The notes under the pieces are model-generated. The model was not told the origin of the DNA, did not search any database, and saw nothing but the letters and a program-made list of their open reading frames with translations. The position numbers were made by a program, and so were the translations under genes. A stretch of 64,000 nt of DNA from an uncultured Lachnospiraceae bacterium (GTDB lineage Bacteria; Bacillota; Clostridia; Lachnospirales; Lachnospiraceae): the NCBI GenBank assembly GCA_947644545.1, contig CANRZW010000001.1, forward strand, positions 124,001 to 188,000. The letters are read 5' to 3'. Each line of letters opens with the position of its first letter. Positions within the stretch are counted from its first letter, which is position 1. Positions 7,421 through 16,301 of this stretch are shown here, piece after piece.

Positions 7421-8359
7421 ATGGACTGGCTGACAAGTTTCAAAAAAGCGATCGATTATATGGAAACGCATATGCTCTCGGATATTGGCGCCAAAGATGT
7501 GGCAGATGCGGTACATATATCGCCCTCTTACTTCCAAAAGAGTTTTAAGATCGTAACCGGTTATTCCATTGGGGAATATCTGCGAAACCGCAGGCTTTAC
7601 CTGGCCGGAATGGATGTGCTGAATGCCGTCCCGGCAGACAACAGTCCTTTGCAGAAGAACCCGAAAGCGCTTGCAGACAAGACCGTGCTGGATCTGGCCT
7701 ATAAGTACGGATATGATACACCGGAAAGTTTTACCAAAGCCTTTTCCCGCTTTCACGGTATGTCGCCTACGCAGCTTAAGTCCCAGCCTACAAAGATTAA
7801 AGTTTTTCTGCCTTTGATCGTAGAAATCTCAATACGAGGAGGAAACAAAATGGAGTTTCAATTAGAAAAAAGACAAAGCATGCAGATGATCGGATTAGGA
7901 CGAATCTTTTCTTATGATACCTCTTATCAGGATATCCCCAAATTCTGGTGTGATTTCTGTAGCAGATACTGCACGCAGGATACACCGGCCTCGCCGGAAG
8001 AACAGGCGATCCGGCAGACGATCGCAGAATGCATCGTGGGAGAATTCGGCGTCTGCGTGGAAGACATTGATGACGGGGAACATTTCCATTACTATATCGC
8101 AGGTGCGTACCAGGGCGGCGCCGTGCCGGAAGGCATGTCTGTCTTTGAAATTCCCGCCAGCGAATGGGCCAAGTTTCATTGCATTGGCCGCATACCGCAA
8201 AGCCTGCAGACAGTCAATACCCGTATCTTCAGTGAATGGCTTCCGGGAAACCAGGAATTTGAAATGTCAATGCCAATGAATATTGAATGGTACTCCAACG
8301 GAAACACCGAAAGCGACGACTATGTCAGCGCTATTTGGATCCCGGTAAAGCGTTTATAA
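7421..8359 (+). CDS. AraC-family regulator with C-terminal GyrI-like effector-binding domain
   Basis: A 312-residue one-component regulator. Residues 5-120 form the two helix-turn-helix units of AraC/XylS proteins (VADAVHISPSYFQKSFK, then DLAYKYGYDTPESFTKAFSRFHG). Residues 144-312 resemble the effector-binding domain of Rob/GyrI-type proteins that bind small, often cationic or drug-like ligands. Between the two HTH units there are about 18 extra residues (68-86, AVPADNSPLQKNPKALA), where relatives have a short TDKK-like turn. GGGAGGAAAC lies just before the ATG. A second GGAGGAAACAAA-ATG occurs inside at 7850, which could start the effector domain alone. The ligand and the regulon are unknown. 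Confidence 0.85.
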   Translation: MDWLTSFKKAIDYMETHMLSDIGAKDVADAVHISPSYFQKSFKIVTGYSIGEYLRNRRLYLAGMDVLNAVPADNSPLQKNPKALADKTVLDLAYKYGYDTPESFTKAFSRFHGMSPTQLKSQPTKIKVFLPLIVEISIRGGNKMEFQLEKRQSMQMIGLGRIFSYDTSYQDIPKFWCDFCSRYCTQDTPASPEEQAIRQTIAECIVGEFGVCVEDIDDGEHFHYYIAGAYQGGAVPEGMSVFEIPASEWAKFHCIGRIPQSLQTVNTRIFSEWLPGNQEFEMSMPMNIEWYSNGNTESDDYVSAIWIPVKRL

Positions 8360-8412
8360 TCCGTTAAGAGGGCAAGGTTCTTTTTGCCCCTGATGCGTAA
8401 CATGAAGACACT

Positions 8413-8458
8413 AAAAAACGGCGTTCCTGTTATCCCTGTCAGGGATAGAGGAACGCCG
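8413..8458 (-). terminator. strong hairpin with T-run on the minus-strand side
   Basis: CGGCGTTCCT (8419-8428) pairs with AGGAACGCCG (8449-8458), and inside it TATCCCT pairs with AGGGATA. The only poly-A/T tract is AAAAAA at 8413-8418, so as an intrinsic terminator it reads on the minus strand, although the flanking genes are both plus. Confidence 0.6.
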
Positions 8459-8641
8459 CGTCTGCGTCGTATTCAGTTTTCATTTATTCTTTCTCAATGT
8501 TGTATGCCGGCGATTAGGCTTGCAGGTTTTTTTCGTTTTCGGCTTTGCAGACGCTTCCATATAGGACTCCTGCAAGAGCCGGGAACAGAAATTTGTTATG
8601 TCGTTTACTATAATTCTATGCCAGATCACAGGATTTTCTGT

Positions 8642-8647
8642 TATAAT
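8642..8647 (+). promoter_or_regulatory. candidate -10 box for the chemoreceptor gene
   Basis: TATAAT lies 42 bases before the ATG at 8689. The -35 position (TGCCAG, 17-bp spacing) is weak. Another TATAAT lies at 8609-8614. Confidence 0.4.
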
Positions 8648-8688
8648 AATAAATTAGGAATTAAAAATACAGTTGCGAGGACACTGAC

Positions 8689-10413
8689 ATGAAAAAAGGA
8701 AAAACAAGAGGCATTGGTATTCGGGCTAAAATTCTATTCCCTGCAAGCATTGTAATTATTTTACTGTCTCTGGTAATGGGTATCACCTCATATCAGCGCA
8801 TTAAAGAAGGACTGATTGCCATGGGTGTTGAGGAAGCACAGATGGCGGCAACTATTTCCACAAAGGTGATTGATGCGGACCAGGTAGCCGGGATATCAGC
8901 AGAGTCACAAGGAAGCGAAGCGTATAACGCCCTGCTGGAAAGTATGCTTGGCGTTATGCAGGATTGCGGAATTGAATATTTGTATACTTTATATACGGAT
9001 GGCAATAAAGTATACTACGGAATTGACGCAGACAGTACGGGTGACGGTAATCAATACGGCACCGTTTTCGAGACGTCGTATCAGGAATTAAAATCTGTTT
9101 TCGACGGGGAAATGTATGTGCAGGACTATATTGATTCCACCCCGGACGGCGATCTGATTTCGGCCTATATGCCCCTTATTGACAGCAGTGGAGAAATTGT
9201 CAGCATTGTAGGTTGTGATTACAATGCGGCCGGCGTCGTGGAGCGTTTGTCTGAGGCCCTTAGCCGCGTAATACAAATTTCACTGATCTGCCTGGTCATC
9301 GCCCTGTTGATCCTCAATGTTACAGTAGGACAAGTGATCAGAACACTGCATAAAGTTGACGGTAAAATTTATGATCTGGTACATAATGAAGGCGACTTGA
9401 CGCAGACTCTGGATGTCCATACCGGGGACGAAATGGAAGTAATCGCGGAGAATGTCAACGGGCTGCTTCAACATATACGTGAAATTATGCTGAATATCTC
9501 CCAAAATTCAGAATATTTAAAAGATTCCTCCCATAAGGTGTCAAACAAGCTGGATTATGGCAATTCAGAGATTACCGACGTTTCCGCTTCGATGGAAGAG
9601 ATGAGCGCCGCAATGGAGGAGTCCAGCGCTTCGCTGTCTCAGGTAAATGAATCTATCAGGCAGATATTTGAGTCGATAGAGAGTATTTATGAACAGGCCG
9701 TAAGTGGAAGCGCATCTTCTGACAGAATCATGAAAAGTGCTTCGGAAGTATATAACCGGGCAGTGACAGAGAAACAGGACGCAATGCTTCAGGCTGACAA
9801 TATGGCAGCAATGGTTCACCAGAAAATCGAGAAATCCAAGGATGTAGAGAAAATCAGGGAACTTACAAAGAACATTATCACCATCACCGAAGAAACGAAT
9901 CTGTTAGCATTAAATGCAAGTATCGAAGCCGCGCGGGCAGGAGAAGCGGGAAGAGGATTTGCGGTGGTCGCAGACCAGATCGGGAAACTGGCTTCCAACT
10001 CCGCCGCATCTGCAACAGAGATTCAGAAAGTAACCGCTGATGTGATCCAGACGGTAGACGAACTGGCAGCCGAAGCGCAGGAAATGATTACATTTATGAA
10101 TGAGACAGCGCTCGGCGGTTATGAAAAACTGCTGGAAACCAGTGAAAGCTATCAAAATAATGTAGGAAACATGAATGAGATGATGCAGCGCTTTGCTACG
10201 GAAAACGAGCAGTTAAAGTTGAATATGAACGAAATTAAAACGGCTTTGGGGGATGTGAAAACAGCTGTAAGCGAAAGTGCGGCAGCGGTAACAAATGTAG
10301 CGGAAACTGCCGTAAGACTGGCAGACCACGTAAGAGAAATCGGAAAAGAATCCGATTTCAACTTGGAAATTGTGGACAGATTAAACAATGAAGTAGGGAA
10401 GTTTAAATTATAA
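8689..10413 (+). CDS. methyl-accepting chemotaxis protein
   Basis: A 574-residue transmembrane chemoreceptor. The first membrane helix lies at about residues 14-34, followed by a roughly 155-residue extracytoplasmic sensor of Cache/PAS-like appearance ([29 protein letters not shown]). A second helix lies at about 190-213, then a HAMP-like linker and a cytoplasmic coiled-coil signalling domain. The hairpin tip is clear: [20 protein letters not shown] followed by [17 protein letters not shown]. These tips contact CheW/CheA. No che genes are nearby, so this is an orphan receptor. GAGGACACTGAC precedes the ATG. The ligand is unknown. Confidence 0.93.
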   Translation: MKKGKTRGIGIRAKILFPASIVIILLSLVMGITSYQRIKEGLIAMGVEEAQMAATISTKVIDADQVAGISAESQGSEAYNALLESMLGVMQDCGIEYLYTLYTDGNKVYYGIDADSTGDGNQYGTVFETSYQELKSVFDGEMYVQDYIDSTPDGDLISAYMPLIDSSGEIVSIVGCDYNAAGVVERLSEALSRVIQISLICLVIALLILNVTVGQVIRTLHKVDGKIYDLVHNEGDLTQTLDVHTGDEMEVIAENVNGLLQHIREIMLNISQNSEYLKDSSHKVSNKLDYGNSEITDVSASMEEMSAAMEESSASLSQVNESIRQIFESIESIYEQAVSGSASSDRIMKSASEVYNRAVTEKQDAMLQADNMAAMVHQKIEKSKDVEKIRELTKNIITITEETNLLALNASIEAARAGEAGRGFAVVADQIGKLASNSAASATEIQKVTADVIQTVDELAAEAQEMITFMNETALGGYEKLLETSESYQNNVGNMNEMMQRFATENEQLKLNMNEIKTALGDVKTAVSESAAAVTNVAETAVRLADHVREIGKESDFNLEIVDRLNNEVGKFKL

Positions 10414-10419
10414 ACACAT

Positions 10420-10456
10420 TGGCCGGGGCCACGCATTCCATGCGAAACCCCGGCCA
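10420..10456. terminator. bidirectional terminator between convergent genes
   Basis: TGGCCGGGG (10420-10428) pairs with CCCCGGCCA (10448-10456). CTTTTTC follows on the plus strand. It separates the chemoreceptor gene from the convergent ABC exporter operon. Confidence 0.75.
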
Positions 10457-10467
10457 TAAACTTTTTC

Positions 10468-11457
10468 TCAATCTGCTTCCCGCTCATAAATCCCCCTGAC
10501 CATATCCTCAATATCAGGCGCCTTGATCGTAAAATCATTGATCTCATAATATGCACTGACCATTCCCACCAGCTGCGCCGTTGTCATCTCCGCAGGCGAA
10601 TATGCGACCACAAGCCGATGATCCTTATCCAGAAGCACCCGCACAGGTCCGTCCGGAATCACCTGATCGGAACATTTGCCCGCATAAGTAAACTCCGCGA
10701 TCGATTCTTTCGTGTACTCCTGCTTAAACCGCTCGATGGCCCCGTCAAACAGAATCCTTCCCTTCTCCAGAATAATGATCCTTCTACAGACACTGTCCAG
10801 ATCCTTCATGTCATGAGAGGTCAGGATCGTCGTGATCCCTTCCCGGCGGTTCCTCTCTTTGATAAATTCCCTGATCTGCTGTTTCGCCAGTACATCCAGA
10901 CCAATCGTAGGCTCATCCAGATACAGGATGGCCGGTTCATGCAGCAAAGACAGGGCAATCTCCGCCTTCATCCGCTGTCCCAGACTGAGCTGCCTGACAG
11001 GCGTATTGCAGAAATCCTGCATATGCAGCATCTCAATAAACATATCCACGTTCTTTTGATATCGAACAGGATCGATCCGGTAGATTTCTTTATGCAGTTC
11101 AAAGCTGTCCAACATGGGCAGATCCCAGTTCAGCCTGGAACGCTGTCCAAAAACAGCCCCGATATTGCGCGCATTTTTCTCTCTTTTCAGATAAGGACAG
11201 ATTCCGGCCACCGTAATATTTCCCGATGCAGGAAAAAGAATACCGGAGATCATCTTGATCGTAGTCGATTTCCCCGCGCCGTTCTCCCCGATAAATCCCA
11301 CCAGCTCCCCCGCCTCTATCGCAAAAGAGATATCCTGCACGGCATAGACCACCTTTTTGTCCGGACAGAAAAGATTTCTCCATACATTCTTCGCCCCGGA
11401 ACGCTGCAGGATCACTTCGTAATTTTTTGATACGTGCTCCACTTTAATCAACGACAT
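10468..11457 (-). CDS. ABC-2-type exporter, ATP-binding subunit
   Basis: A 329-residue ATPase. Walker A GENGAGKST lies at residues 57-65, the signature LSLGQ at 157-161, Walker B ILYLDEP at 177-183 and the switch histidine in TSHDMKDL. It has the longer N- and C-terminal regions of the uncharacterised three-component family in which one ATPase is paired with two different six-helix permeases (COG4586/4587/3694 type). It is the last gene of an operon with both permeases just upstream, starting from a GGGAGG site. The substrate is unknown; drug or lipid-like export is the usual guess for ABC-2 systems. Confidence 0.9.
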   Translation of the reverse strand: MSLIKVEHVSKNYEVILQRSGAKNVWRNLFCPDKKVVYAVQDISFAIEAGELVGFIGENGAGKSTTIKMISGILFPASGNITVAGICPYLKREKNARNIGAVFGQRSRLNWDLPMLDSFELHKEIYRIDPVRYQKNVDMFIEMLHMQDFCNTPVRQLSLGQRMKAEIALSLLHEPAILYLDEPTIGLDVLAKQQIREFIKERNRREGITTILTSHDMKDLDSVCRRIIILEKGRILFDGAIERFKQEYTKESIAEFTYAGKCSDQVIPDGPVRVLLDKDHRLVVAYSPAEMTTAQLVGMVSAYYEINDFTIKAPDIEDMVRGIYEREAD

Positions 11458-11490
11458 AAGAAACCTCCCCGCCTCTTTCGTTTTACAATA

Positions 11491-12324
11491 TCAGGAACCG
11501 CTGCTCTTGTACTGTCTGGCACTCAGATTAAAAAACAGACAGGCCATGGTAAAAAATACTATGGCAGCCACCGGACTCCATCCCGCCAGATACCCAAGAC
11601 CGCCGGTTTCCTCCTTGCCAAGCAGCTCACGCAGCGGATAGAAATTAATAAATCCATAGGGCACCAGCACCGTGGCCATGATCTGGATCACCTTCGGGAA
11701 AATCGACAGCGGATAGTAGGACACCTCCCGAAAGAAGAACATAATATGAAACAGGGCGTCCGTCTTCGTCACAAGAAAAGCCGAACCGCTCACAATCAGG
11801 AAAAGTCCCCCGTAAATCAGGCTGCCAAACAACAGGATCCGGATGATCCTGGCCAACAGCCATAACGTAACCGGCATTTCCAGCGCATGAAAGCAAAGTC
11901 CCATCACAAGAATCGAAAGCGTGATATGGGCGATATAATTGCAGATAAAACTGCTGGCAAGTAAATACGGCAGAACCTTCACCGGCTTCACAAGCACGTC
12001 GTCGAACCCGCCCTTCCAGATCTGCCCCGGCAGATGATTCATAATATTGAAGAAAAAGGTGCCCGCAATCCCATAGGCAAACAGACTGAAAGAATACAAC
12101 AGCATCACCTCATAGGCATTCCACCCGTTCAGACTGTCAAATGCACTGATCATGACCCACATCAATAAAAAGGCTACTGCATAATCCATAGCCTGTGAGA
12201 TACAGTTGATCACAAAAGAACAGCGGTACGTCAGCATTGCCTTAATCGCTTTGCCGGTAAATACATAAGTCAGCCGCAAATACCAGACTGCCTCCCTGAC
12301 CGATTCTTTTACTGCTTCTCTCAC
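11491..12324 (-). CDS. ABC-2-type exporter permease
   Basis: A 277-residue integral membrane protein with about six hydrophobic helices, beginning with a short charged N-terminus (REAVKESVREAVWYLR). The family feature ISQAMDYAVAFLLMWVM and the pattern of paired helices match the second permease of the ABC-2 group next to it. The start is GTG at 12324; its GGGAGG site overlaps the end of the preceding permease gene, which ends only 4 bases upstream, implying translational coupling. It should pair with the other permease and the ATPase to form one exporter. Confidence 0.82.
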   Translation of the reverse strand: MREAVKESVREAVWYLRLTYVFTGKAIKAMLTYRCSFVINCISQAMDYAVAFLLMWVMISAFDSLNGWNAYEVMLLYSFSLFAYGIAGTFFFNIMNHLPGQIWKGGFDDVLVKPVKVLPYLLASSFICNYIAHITLSILVMGLCFHALEMPVTLWLLARIIRILLFGSLIYGGLFLIVSGSAFLVTKTDALFHIMFFFREVSYYPLSIFPKVIQIMATVLVPYGFINFYPLRELLGKEETGGLGYLAGWSPVAAIVFFTMACLFFNLSARQYKSSGS

Positions 12325-12328
12325 TGCC

Positions 12329-13123
12329 CTATCCTCCCTGTATCATGATCTTGTTTCTGCCTCTGTTCCAGACAGCCGTTGCGGCACAGAACAAAAAGAC
12401 GAGCCAAAACAGCTGCATTGCGAATACATATGCGGTCTCAGCCGCACTTTTGGTATTGAGAAGGACCGCGATCGGCTCAAAGACAATATACCGAAACGGC
12501 AGAAAAACCGACAGGATCTTCATCGGTTCCGGGAAAAACCAGAGCGGCACCAGCGCCCCGGAAAACAGATTCAGCAGGACGCTGTTGATATTGTTCAGGA
12601 AAAAAGAATTCCGAAACCATATCACGCTGGAACCAAACAGAAAATTGTACAGGAAATTGATCAAAGTCCCCATGATCACGGAAAGCACATACAGCACCAG
12701 ATTTACCGGACTGATTTCGGCATGGAATCCAAAAAACAGCATAGCCGCCAGTACAGACGGTATGATCCCATATAAGGTCAGAAAGATATTCTTCGTCACC
12801 GAATGAAGAAACAGATACTTCTTCAAGCCGATCGGCAAAAGCAGATTCGATGAGATGGAACCGCTCAGCACGCTTTCATTGAGATCATTCATGACCGTTG
12901 TCTTTGTAATACCTGCGGTAAAGCTGGAAAGAATACTGTAAACCAGCATATCATTTAATGCGATGCCGCTTACCGCTTCCCCACTGATCCCGTAAAGCCC
13001 CTTCCACAAATAGACTTTCAATACAATATAAAAGAAGGAAAACAGCGTATTCACAAGATAATCAAAACGAAATATGGATTTTTCCTTAAAGGATATCGAT
13101 AATATCTTTTTGCAAAGTCCCAT
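12329..13123 (-). CDS. ABC-2-type exporter permease
   Basis: A 264-residue membrane protein with about six predicted helices (for example LVNTLFSFFYIVLKVYL near the start and a hydrophobic C-terminal helix ending in VWNRGRNKIM). It is the first of the two permease genes of the exporter and is followed with almost no gap by the second. It lies 13 bases after the FMN-barrel gene. The two permeases are only distantly alike, as expected of a heterodimeric channel. The substrate cannot be told. Confidence 0.8.
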   Translation of the reverse strand: MGLCKKILSISFKEKSIFRFDYLVNTLFSFFYIVLKVYLWKGLYGISGEAVSGIALNDMLVYSILSSFTAGITKTTVMNDLNESVLSGSISSNLLLPIGLKKYLFLHSVTKNIFLTLYGIIPSVLAAMLFFGFHAEISPVNLVLYVLSVIMGTLINFLYNFLFGSSVIWFRNSFFLNNINSVLLNLFSGALVPLWFFPEPMKILSVFLPFRYIVFEPIAVLLNTKSAAETAYVFAMQLFWLVFLFCAATAVWNRGRNKIMIQGG

Positions 13124-13136
13124 GCTGTCTTACCGC

Positions 13137-13559
13137 TTACCCTTCCAGACAGAAATTCTCCGATTGCAGATCACAGTAACGCCTGCCCCTCTCTGCCGTA
13201 AATTTCAATACACAGTAATCGGGATCCATCACGCCCTGCTTATAGTACACCGTATCACCCTTTTCCCAAAGCTCCTCCTTGATCTGCGGATCCTGCAAAA
13301 CCTCCATCGTCCCGATCAGCATGATGCCCTCATAGCGGAAACGCCCCCTGTTATAAAAGTACAGGCTTGCCTTCGGATTCTTCTGGTACTGTCCGGTGCG
13401 CATGGCAGAAGTATTGCAGGAAAAATAAAAACACCTGCCTTCAATCTTCCGCGGCACAAACACCGCCTTGATATTCGGAAATCCCTCTTCGTCCACGGAT
13501 CCGATAAACGCAGTCTTCTGTTTCAGTGCAAATTCTTTAATGTATTCCTGTGTGATCAT
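13137..13559 (-). CDS. pyridoxamine-5'-phosphate-oxidase-like FMN-binding split-barrel protein
   Basis: A 140-residue single-domain protein. FIGSVDEEGFPNIKAVF, FYFSCNTSAMRTGQYQKNP and KASLYFYNRGRFRYEGIML match small flavin split-barrel proteins of the general-stress-protein-26 type, which bind FMN or F420-like cofactors and often act in detoxification. It is the first gene of a presumed operon with the ABC-2 exporter, behind the promoter at 13655-13683. AGAGGGAAT precedes the ATG. The link to an exporter suggests a stress or xenobiotic response, which is inference. Confidence 0.82.
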   Translation of the reverse strand: MITQEYIKEFALKQKTAFIGSVDEEGFPNIKAVFVPRKIEGRCFYFSCNTSAMRTGQYQKNPKASLYFYNRGRFRYEGIMLIGTMEVLQDPQIKEELWEKGDTVYYKQGVMDPDYCVLKFTAERGRRYCDLQSENFCLEG

Positions 13560-13625
13560 ATTCCCTCTCCCTAATTGTATTTTTTGTAAATTGCAGAAAT
13601 ATTATTGCTGTTTCCATTTATTCCC

Positions 13626-13642
13626 TTTAGAACATTTCTAAA
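13626..13642. promoter_or_regulatory. operator-like inverted repeat over the exporter transcription start
   Basis: TTTAGAA-CAT-TTCTAAA is a perfect 7-bp inverted repeat with a 3-bp centre. It lies 13 bases downstream of the -10 box at 13655-13660, overlapping the early transcribed region. An adjacent half site ATAGAACATT follows. This is the usual layout for a repressor; the protein is unknown. Confidence 0.5.
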
Positions 13643-13654
13643 TAGAACATTAAT

Positions 13655-13683
13655 AGTCTAACATATTCGCCATGATGCGTCAA
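13655..13683 (-). promoter_or_regulatory. promoter of the FMN-barrel/ABC-2 exporter operon
   Basis: On the minus strand TTGACG (-35, 13678-13683) is followed after 17 bases by TGT-TAGACT (extended -10, 13655-13660). It lies about 100 bases before the ATG at 13559. Confidence 0.6.
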
Positions 13684-13735
13684 GTACAATTAACTAAGTA
13701 AGAAACAACTATCCGGAGTTTTATGCAGGTTAGCA

Positions 13736-13795
13736 AGTTGGGCCGGAACAAATTAACCGGAGCAGCGTAATCAACGCGCTGCCCCGGCCAACCAG
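13736..13795. terminator. imperfect long hairpin after the M20 peptidase gene
   Basis: GTTGGGCCGG and CCGGCCAAC form the outer arms and GCAGCG/CGCTGC the inner stem. It lies just after the end of the peptide-transport operon, but lacks a good T-run. Confidence 0.4.
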
Positions 13796-13812
13796 CCAAC
13801 TATTACACAACT

Positions 13813-14988
13813 CTACCTCTTCAGATCCTCTTCCAGCACTTTAGCCAGATACTCCGCCGCCGGCAGGATCACACGCTTCTGCACGCAGAACGCCGGATGA
13901 TGGATCGGATGGCCTACGCCCGTACCGACCTTCAGATAACAGCCCGGTATCTGCCTGCCCATCGTTTCTTCCTCCATATAATAGGAGAAATCGTCCCCGC
14001 CCAGAGACATTTCTTCCGGCACCGTCCTCATCCCCTGACTCTGCGCCACCTTCTCGCAAAGCTGCGCCATCTTACCGTCATTATAGGTGGCCGGGGCACT
14101 GTCGATCCAGATGATCTCCGCTTTCGCACCGTAAGCCGCGGCAATTCCCTCCACGGTCTCCCGCACTCTCCGCTCATATAGAACCCGGTCTTCCCTGTCC
14201 ATCGTGCGCACCGTGCCTTCCAGCTCCGCCTCCCCGGGAATCACATTCCAGGTTGTCCCCGCCTGCACCTTCGTCACGCTGAGCAGGGCCGGATGAAAAG
14301 CGTTCACATTACGTCCCACGATCGTATGCAGTCCCTGTATGATGGCTGCCGCAACCGGAATCGGATCGATTCCGTCATCGGGGTGGGCGCCATGACAGCC
14401 GATCCCCTTCACACGGATCCCAAACCTGTCCACCGCCGCAGTCACATATCCATCCCGGATGCCGATCACGCCAACCTCATTCGTAGGATCCGCATGAAAT
14501 CCCCAGATGCGTTCTACGTCATCCATCACATCCGTTTCCAGTATCTTCATGGCACCGCGGGCATCCTCCTCTCCGGGCTGGAAGATGAACTTAATCGTAC
14601 CGCAAAGCTCCTCGCTGCGCTCCTTTAACAAAAGCGCCGCCCCAATACCGGCCGTGATATGCAGATCATGTCCGCAGGCATGCATTTTCCCCCTGCTTTC
14701 GGAAGCATAGGGAATCTCCGCCTCCTCCACAATGGGGAGGGCGTCGATATCGCAGCGAAGGGCAAGGGTTTTCTTACGTCCGTCAGGCGCCTTCCCGTTT
14801 CCCCGCACCACCGCCACCAGTCCCGTAGCCAGCGGGTACGGCAGGATCTCTATTCCCGCCTCCGTAAGCAGCTCCCGTATCTTTGCCGTCGTTTCCACTT
14901 CCTCATAAGACAACTCCGGATGCCTGTGAAACCACTCAAACTGCTCTATCAGATACTGTTCCAACTGTCTTTCACCCTCTAATGCCAT
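13813..14988 (-). CDS. M20-family metallo-amidohydrolase / peptidase
   Basis: A 391-residue zinc hydrolase of the aminoacylase/carboxypeptidase/N-acyl-amino-acid amidohydrolase group. HRHPELSYEE is at residue 21, CDIDALP at 79-85, HACGHDLH at 103-110 and the metal/catalytic pair QPGEED at 137-142; the C-terminal SLGGDDFSYY and HHPAF are also present. I start at the ATG at 14988, 20 residues before HRHPELS as in relatives, with a GGAAGGAAGGGTGG stretch upstream; an ATG at 15039 would add 17 residues. It is the last gene of the oligopeptide-transporter operon, so it probably trims imported peptides or acylated amino acids. Confidence 0.9.
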   Translation of the reverse strand: MALEGERQLEQYLIEQFEWFHRHPELSYEEVETTAKIRELLTEAGIEILPYPLATGLVAVVRGNGKAPDGRKKTLALRCDIDALPIVEEAEIPYASESRGKMHACGHDLHITAGIGAALLLKERSEELCGTIKFIFQPGEEDARGAMKILETDVMDDVERIWGFHADPTNEVGVIGIRDGYVTAAVDRFGIRVKGIGCHGAHPDDGIDPIPVAAAIIQGLHTIVGRNVNAFHPALLSVTKVQAGTTWNVIPGEAELEGTVRTMDREDRVLYERRVRETVEGIAAAYGAKAEIIWIDSAPATYNDGKMAQLCEKVAQSQGMRTVPEEMSLGGDDFSYYMEEETMGRQIPGCYLKVGTGVGHPIHHPAFCVQKRVILPAAEYLAKVLEEDLKR

Positions 14989-15140
14989 CTTGTCCACCCT
15001 TCCTTCCTCTGCTGTGAATCCTTTCGTCCATCCTATCATGCACCTGTCCTGTTTTCGCTCTGCCGTCTCGGTCTATTCTCTGTTCGTATTCGCGCCAAAC
15101 CTGGCACCCCGACTACACCTGTTCACCTGCGCTGCACCTT

Positions 15141-16112
15141 CTATCTCCCGCTGTTCGGGTCAAGCGCATCCCGCAGCGCATCTCCGATAAAGTTGATCGC
15201 CATCACTACCACTACGATCAGCAGGCCCGGCGGAATCCACAGCCAGGGCTGTGTCGTCAGCACCGTCAGCGACTGGGCGCCGTTTAACATATTGCCCAGA
15301 CTCGATGTAGGCGGCTGTACCCCCTGTCCCAGAAAGCTCAGTGCCGCCTCGTCCAGAATCGACAGCGCCAACACAGACGTGGCATAGACCAGAATCGGCG
15401 CCACCGTATTGGGCAGAATCTCCGAGAACAGTATGTGCCGAAGCGGCATCCCCGCCACGATATTGCCCTTCACGAAATTCGTCTCCCGCAGGCTTAAGAC
15501 ATTGCCCCGCACCAGTCGTGCAATTCCCGGCCAGTCTACAAAGCCAAGTATCAGGATGATATTCCACATACCGGGTTTAAAGACGGCCGCCGCCACCAAC
15601 ACCAGCAATATATAAGGAAAAGACATGACCATATCGGTAAAACGCATAATGATCATATCCGCCACACCGCCAAAATAGCCGGCCACCAGTCCCAGAAGCA
15701 CACCGATGCCCGTAGAGATGAGCGTTGCCATCACTCCCACCAGCAGAGAAATTCTGGTGGCATACAGAAGCCGGCTGAGCACATCCCTGCCGATCTGATC
15801 CGTCCCCAGCCAGAATTCTTTAGAAGGTCCCTCCGCAAAAGGACCGGCGATATCATTCGGATCATAAGGCGCAATGACCGGAGCCAGAATCGCCGCCCCC
15901 ACGATCACCGCCAGCACGATCAGACTGACCGCCGCCAGATGATGCCGCTTAAACCGCCTGATCACCGTCTGCAGATAACTTTCACTGCTGATATCCGATT
16001 TGGGGCCTCTGCCGCCGTCATTTTTCCCGAATTTCCTTCTGATTCCCGCCTCGGCCGGAATCGCCGCCGTGCCCTCTCCATAAAATTTCCTGTCAATCTC
16101 CCGCAGCATCAT
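15141..16112 (-). CDS. oligopeptide/dipeptide ABC transporter permease (OppC/DppC type)
   Basis: About 323 residues. A long, charged N-terminal extension (residues 1-50) precedes the RFKRHHLAAVSLIVLA first membrane helix. The OppC signature region APYDPNDI and LGTDQIGRDVLSRLLYATRISL, plus the cytoplasmic coupling loop (RLVRGNVLSLRETNFV), are clear. I start at the ATG at 16112, 9 bases after GGGAG; a TTG at 16130 is an alternative. It follows the OppB-type gene, separated by 189 bases that hold a tandem repeat, which is unusual within such an operon. Confidence 0.88.
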   Translation of the reverse strand: MMLREIDRKFYGEGTAAIPAEAGIRRKFGKNDGGRGPKSDISSESYLQTVIRRFKRHHLAAVSLIVLAVIVGAAILAPVIAPYDPNDIAGPFAEGPSKEFWLGTDQIGRDVLSRLLYATRISLLVGVMATLISTGIGVLLGLVAGYFGGVADMIIMRFTDMVMSFPYILLVLVAAAVFKPGMWNIILILGFVDWPGIARLVRGNVLSLRETNFVKGNIVAGMPLRHILFSEILPNTVAPILVYATSVLALSILDEAALSFLGQGVQPPTSSLGNMLNGAQSLTVLTTQPWLWIPPGLLIVVVVMAINFIGDALRDALDPNSGR

Positions 16113-16141
16113 TCGCACCAACTCCCGCAATGTTACTTTAC

Positions 16142-16226
16142 TGTTCTGTTACCGTTATTTTTCTATTACTTTTGCTTTTCTGTCACCGTTGCTTTTCTGT
16201 CACTGTTGCTTTTCTATTACTTTAAC
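16142..16226. repeat. five tandem copies of a 17-bp repeat between the two peptide permease genes
   Basis: Units start at 16142, 16159, 16176, 16193 and 16210. The third is TTTTCTGTCACCGTTGC and the fourth differs by one base; units 2 and 5 share CTATTACTTT in place of CTGTCACCGT. On the transcribed strand they read purine-rich, as GCAACAGTGACAGAAAA-like units. A decayed sixth copy may follow. Confidence 0.92.
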
Positions 16227-16301
16227 TTTACTTCTGCTGCTCTGTCAGTTCTCTTTCTCTTCACCGGAATTCTGTCAATACCGGAATCAGCCTTTTTCAA
16301 T

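Larger units (their letters stand above)
8360..8688. other. intergenic region with hairpin and chemoreceptor leader
   Basis: About 330 bases. It contains the hairpin at 8419-8458 and AT-rich sequence with two TATAAT boxes (8609-8614 and 8642-8647) before the chemoreceptor gene. The stretch 8460-8600 shows no gene or RNA that I recognise. Confidence 0.5.
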
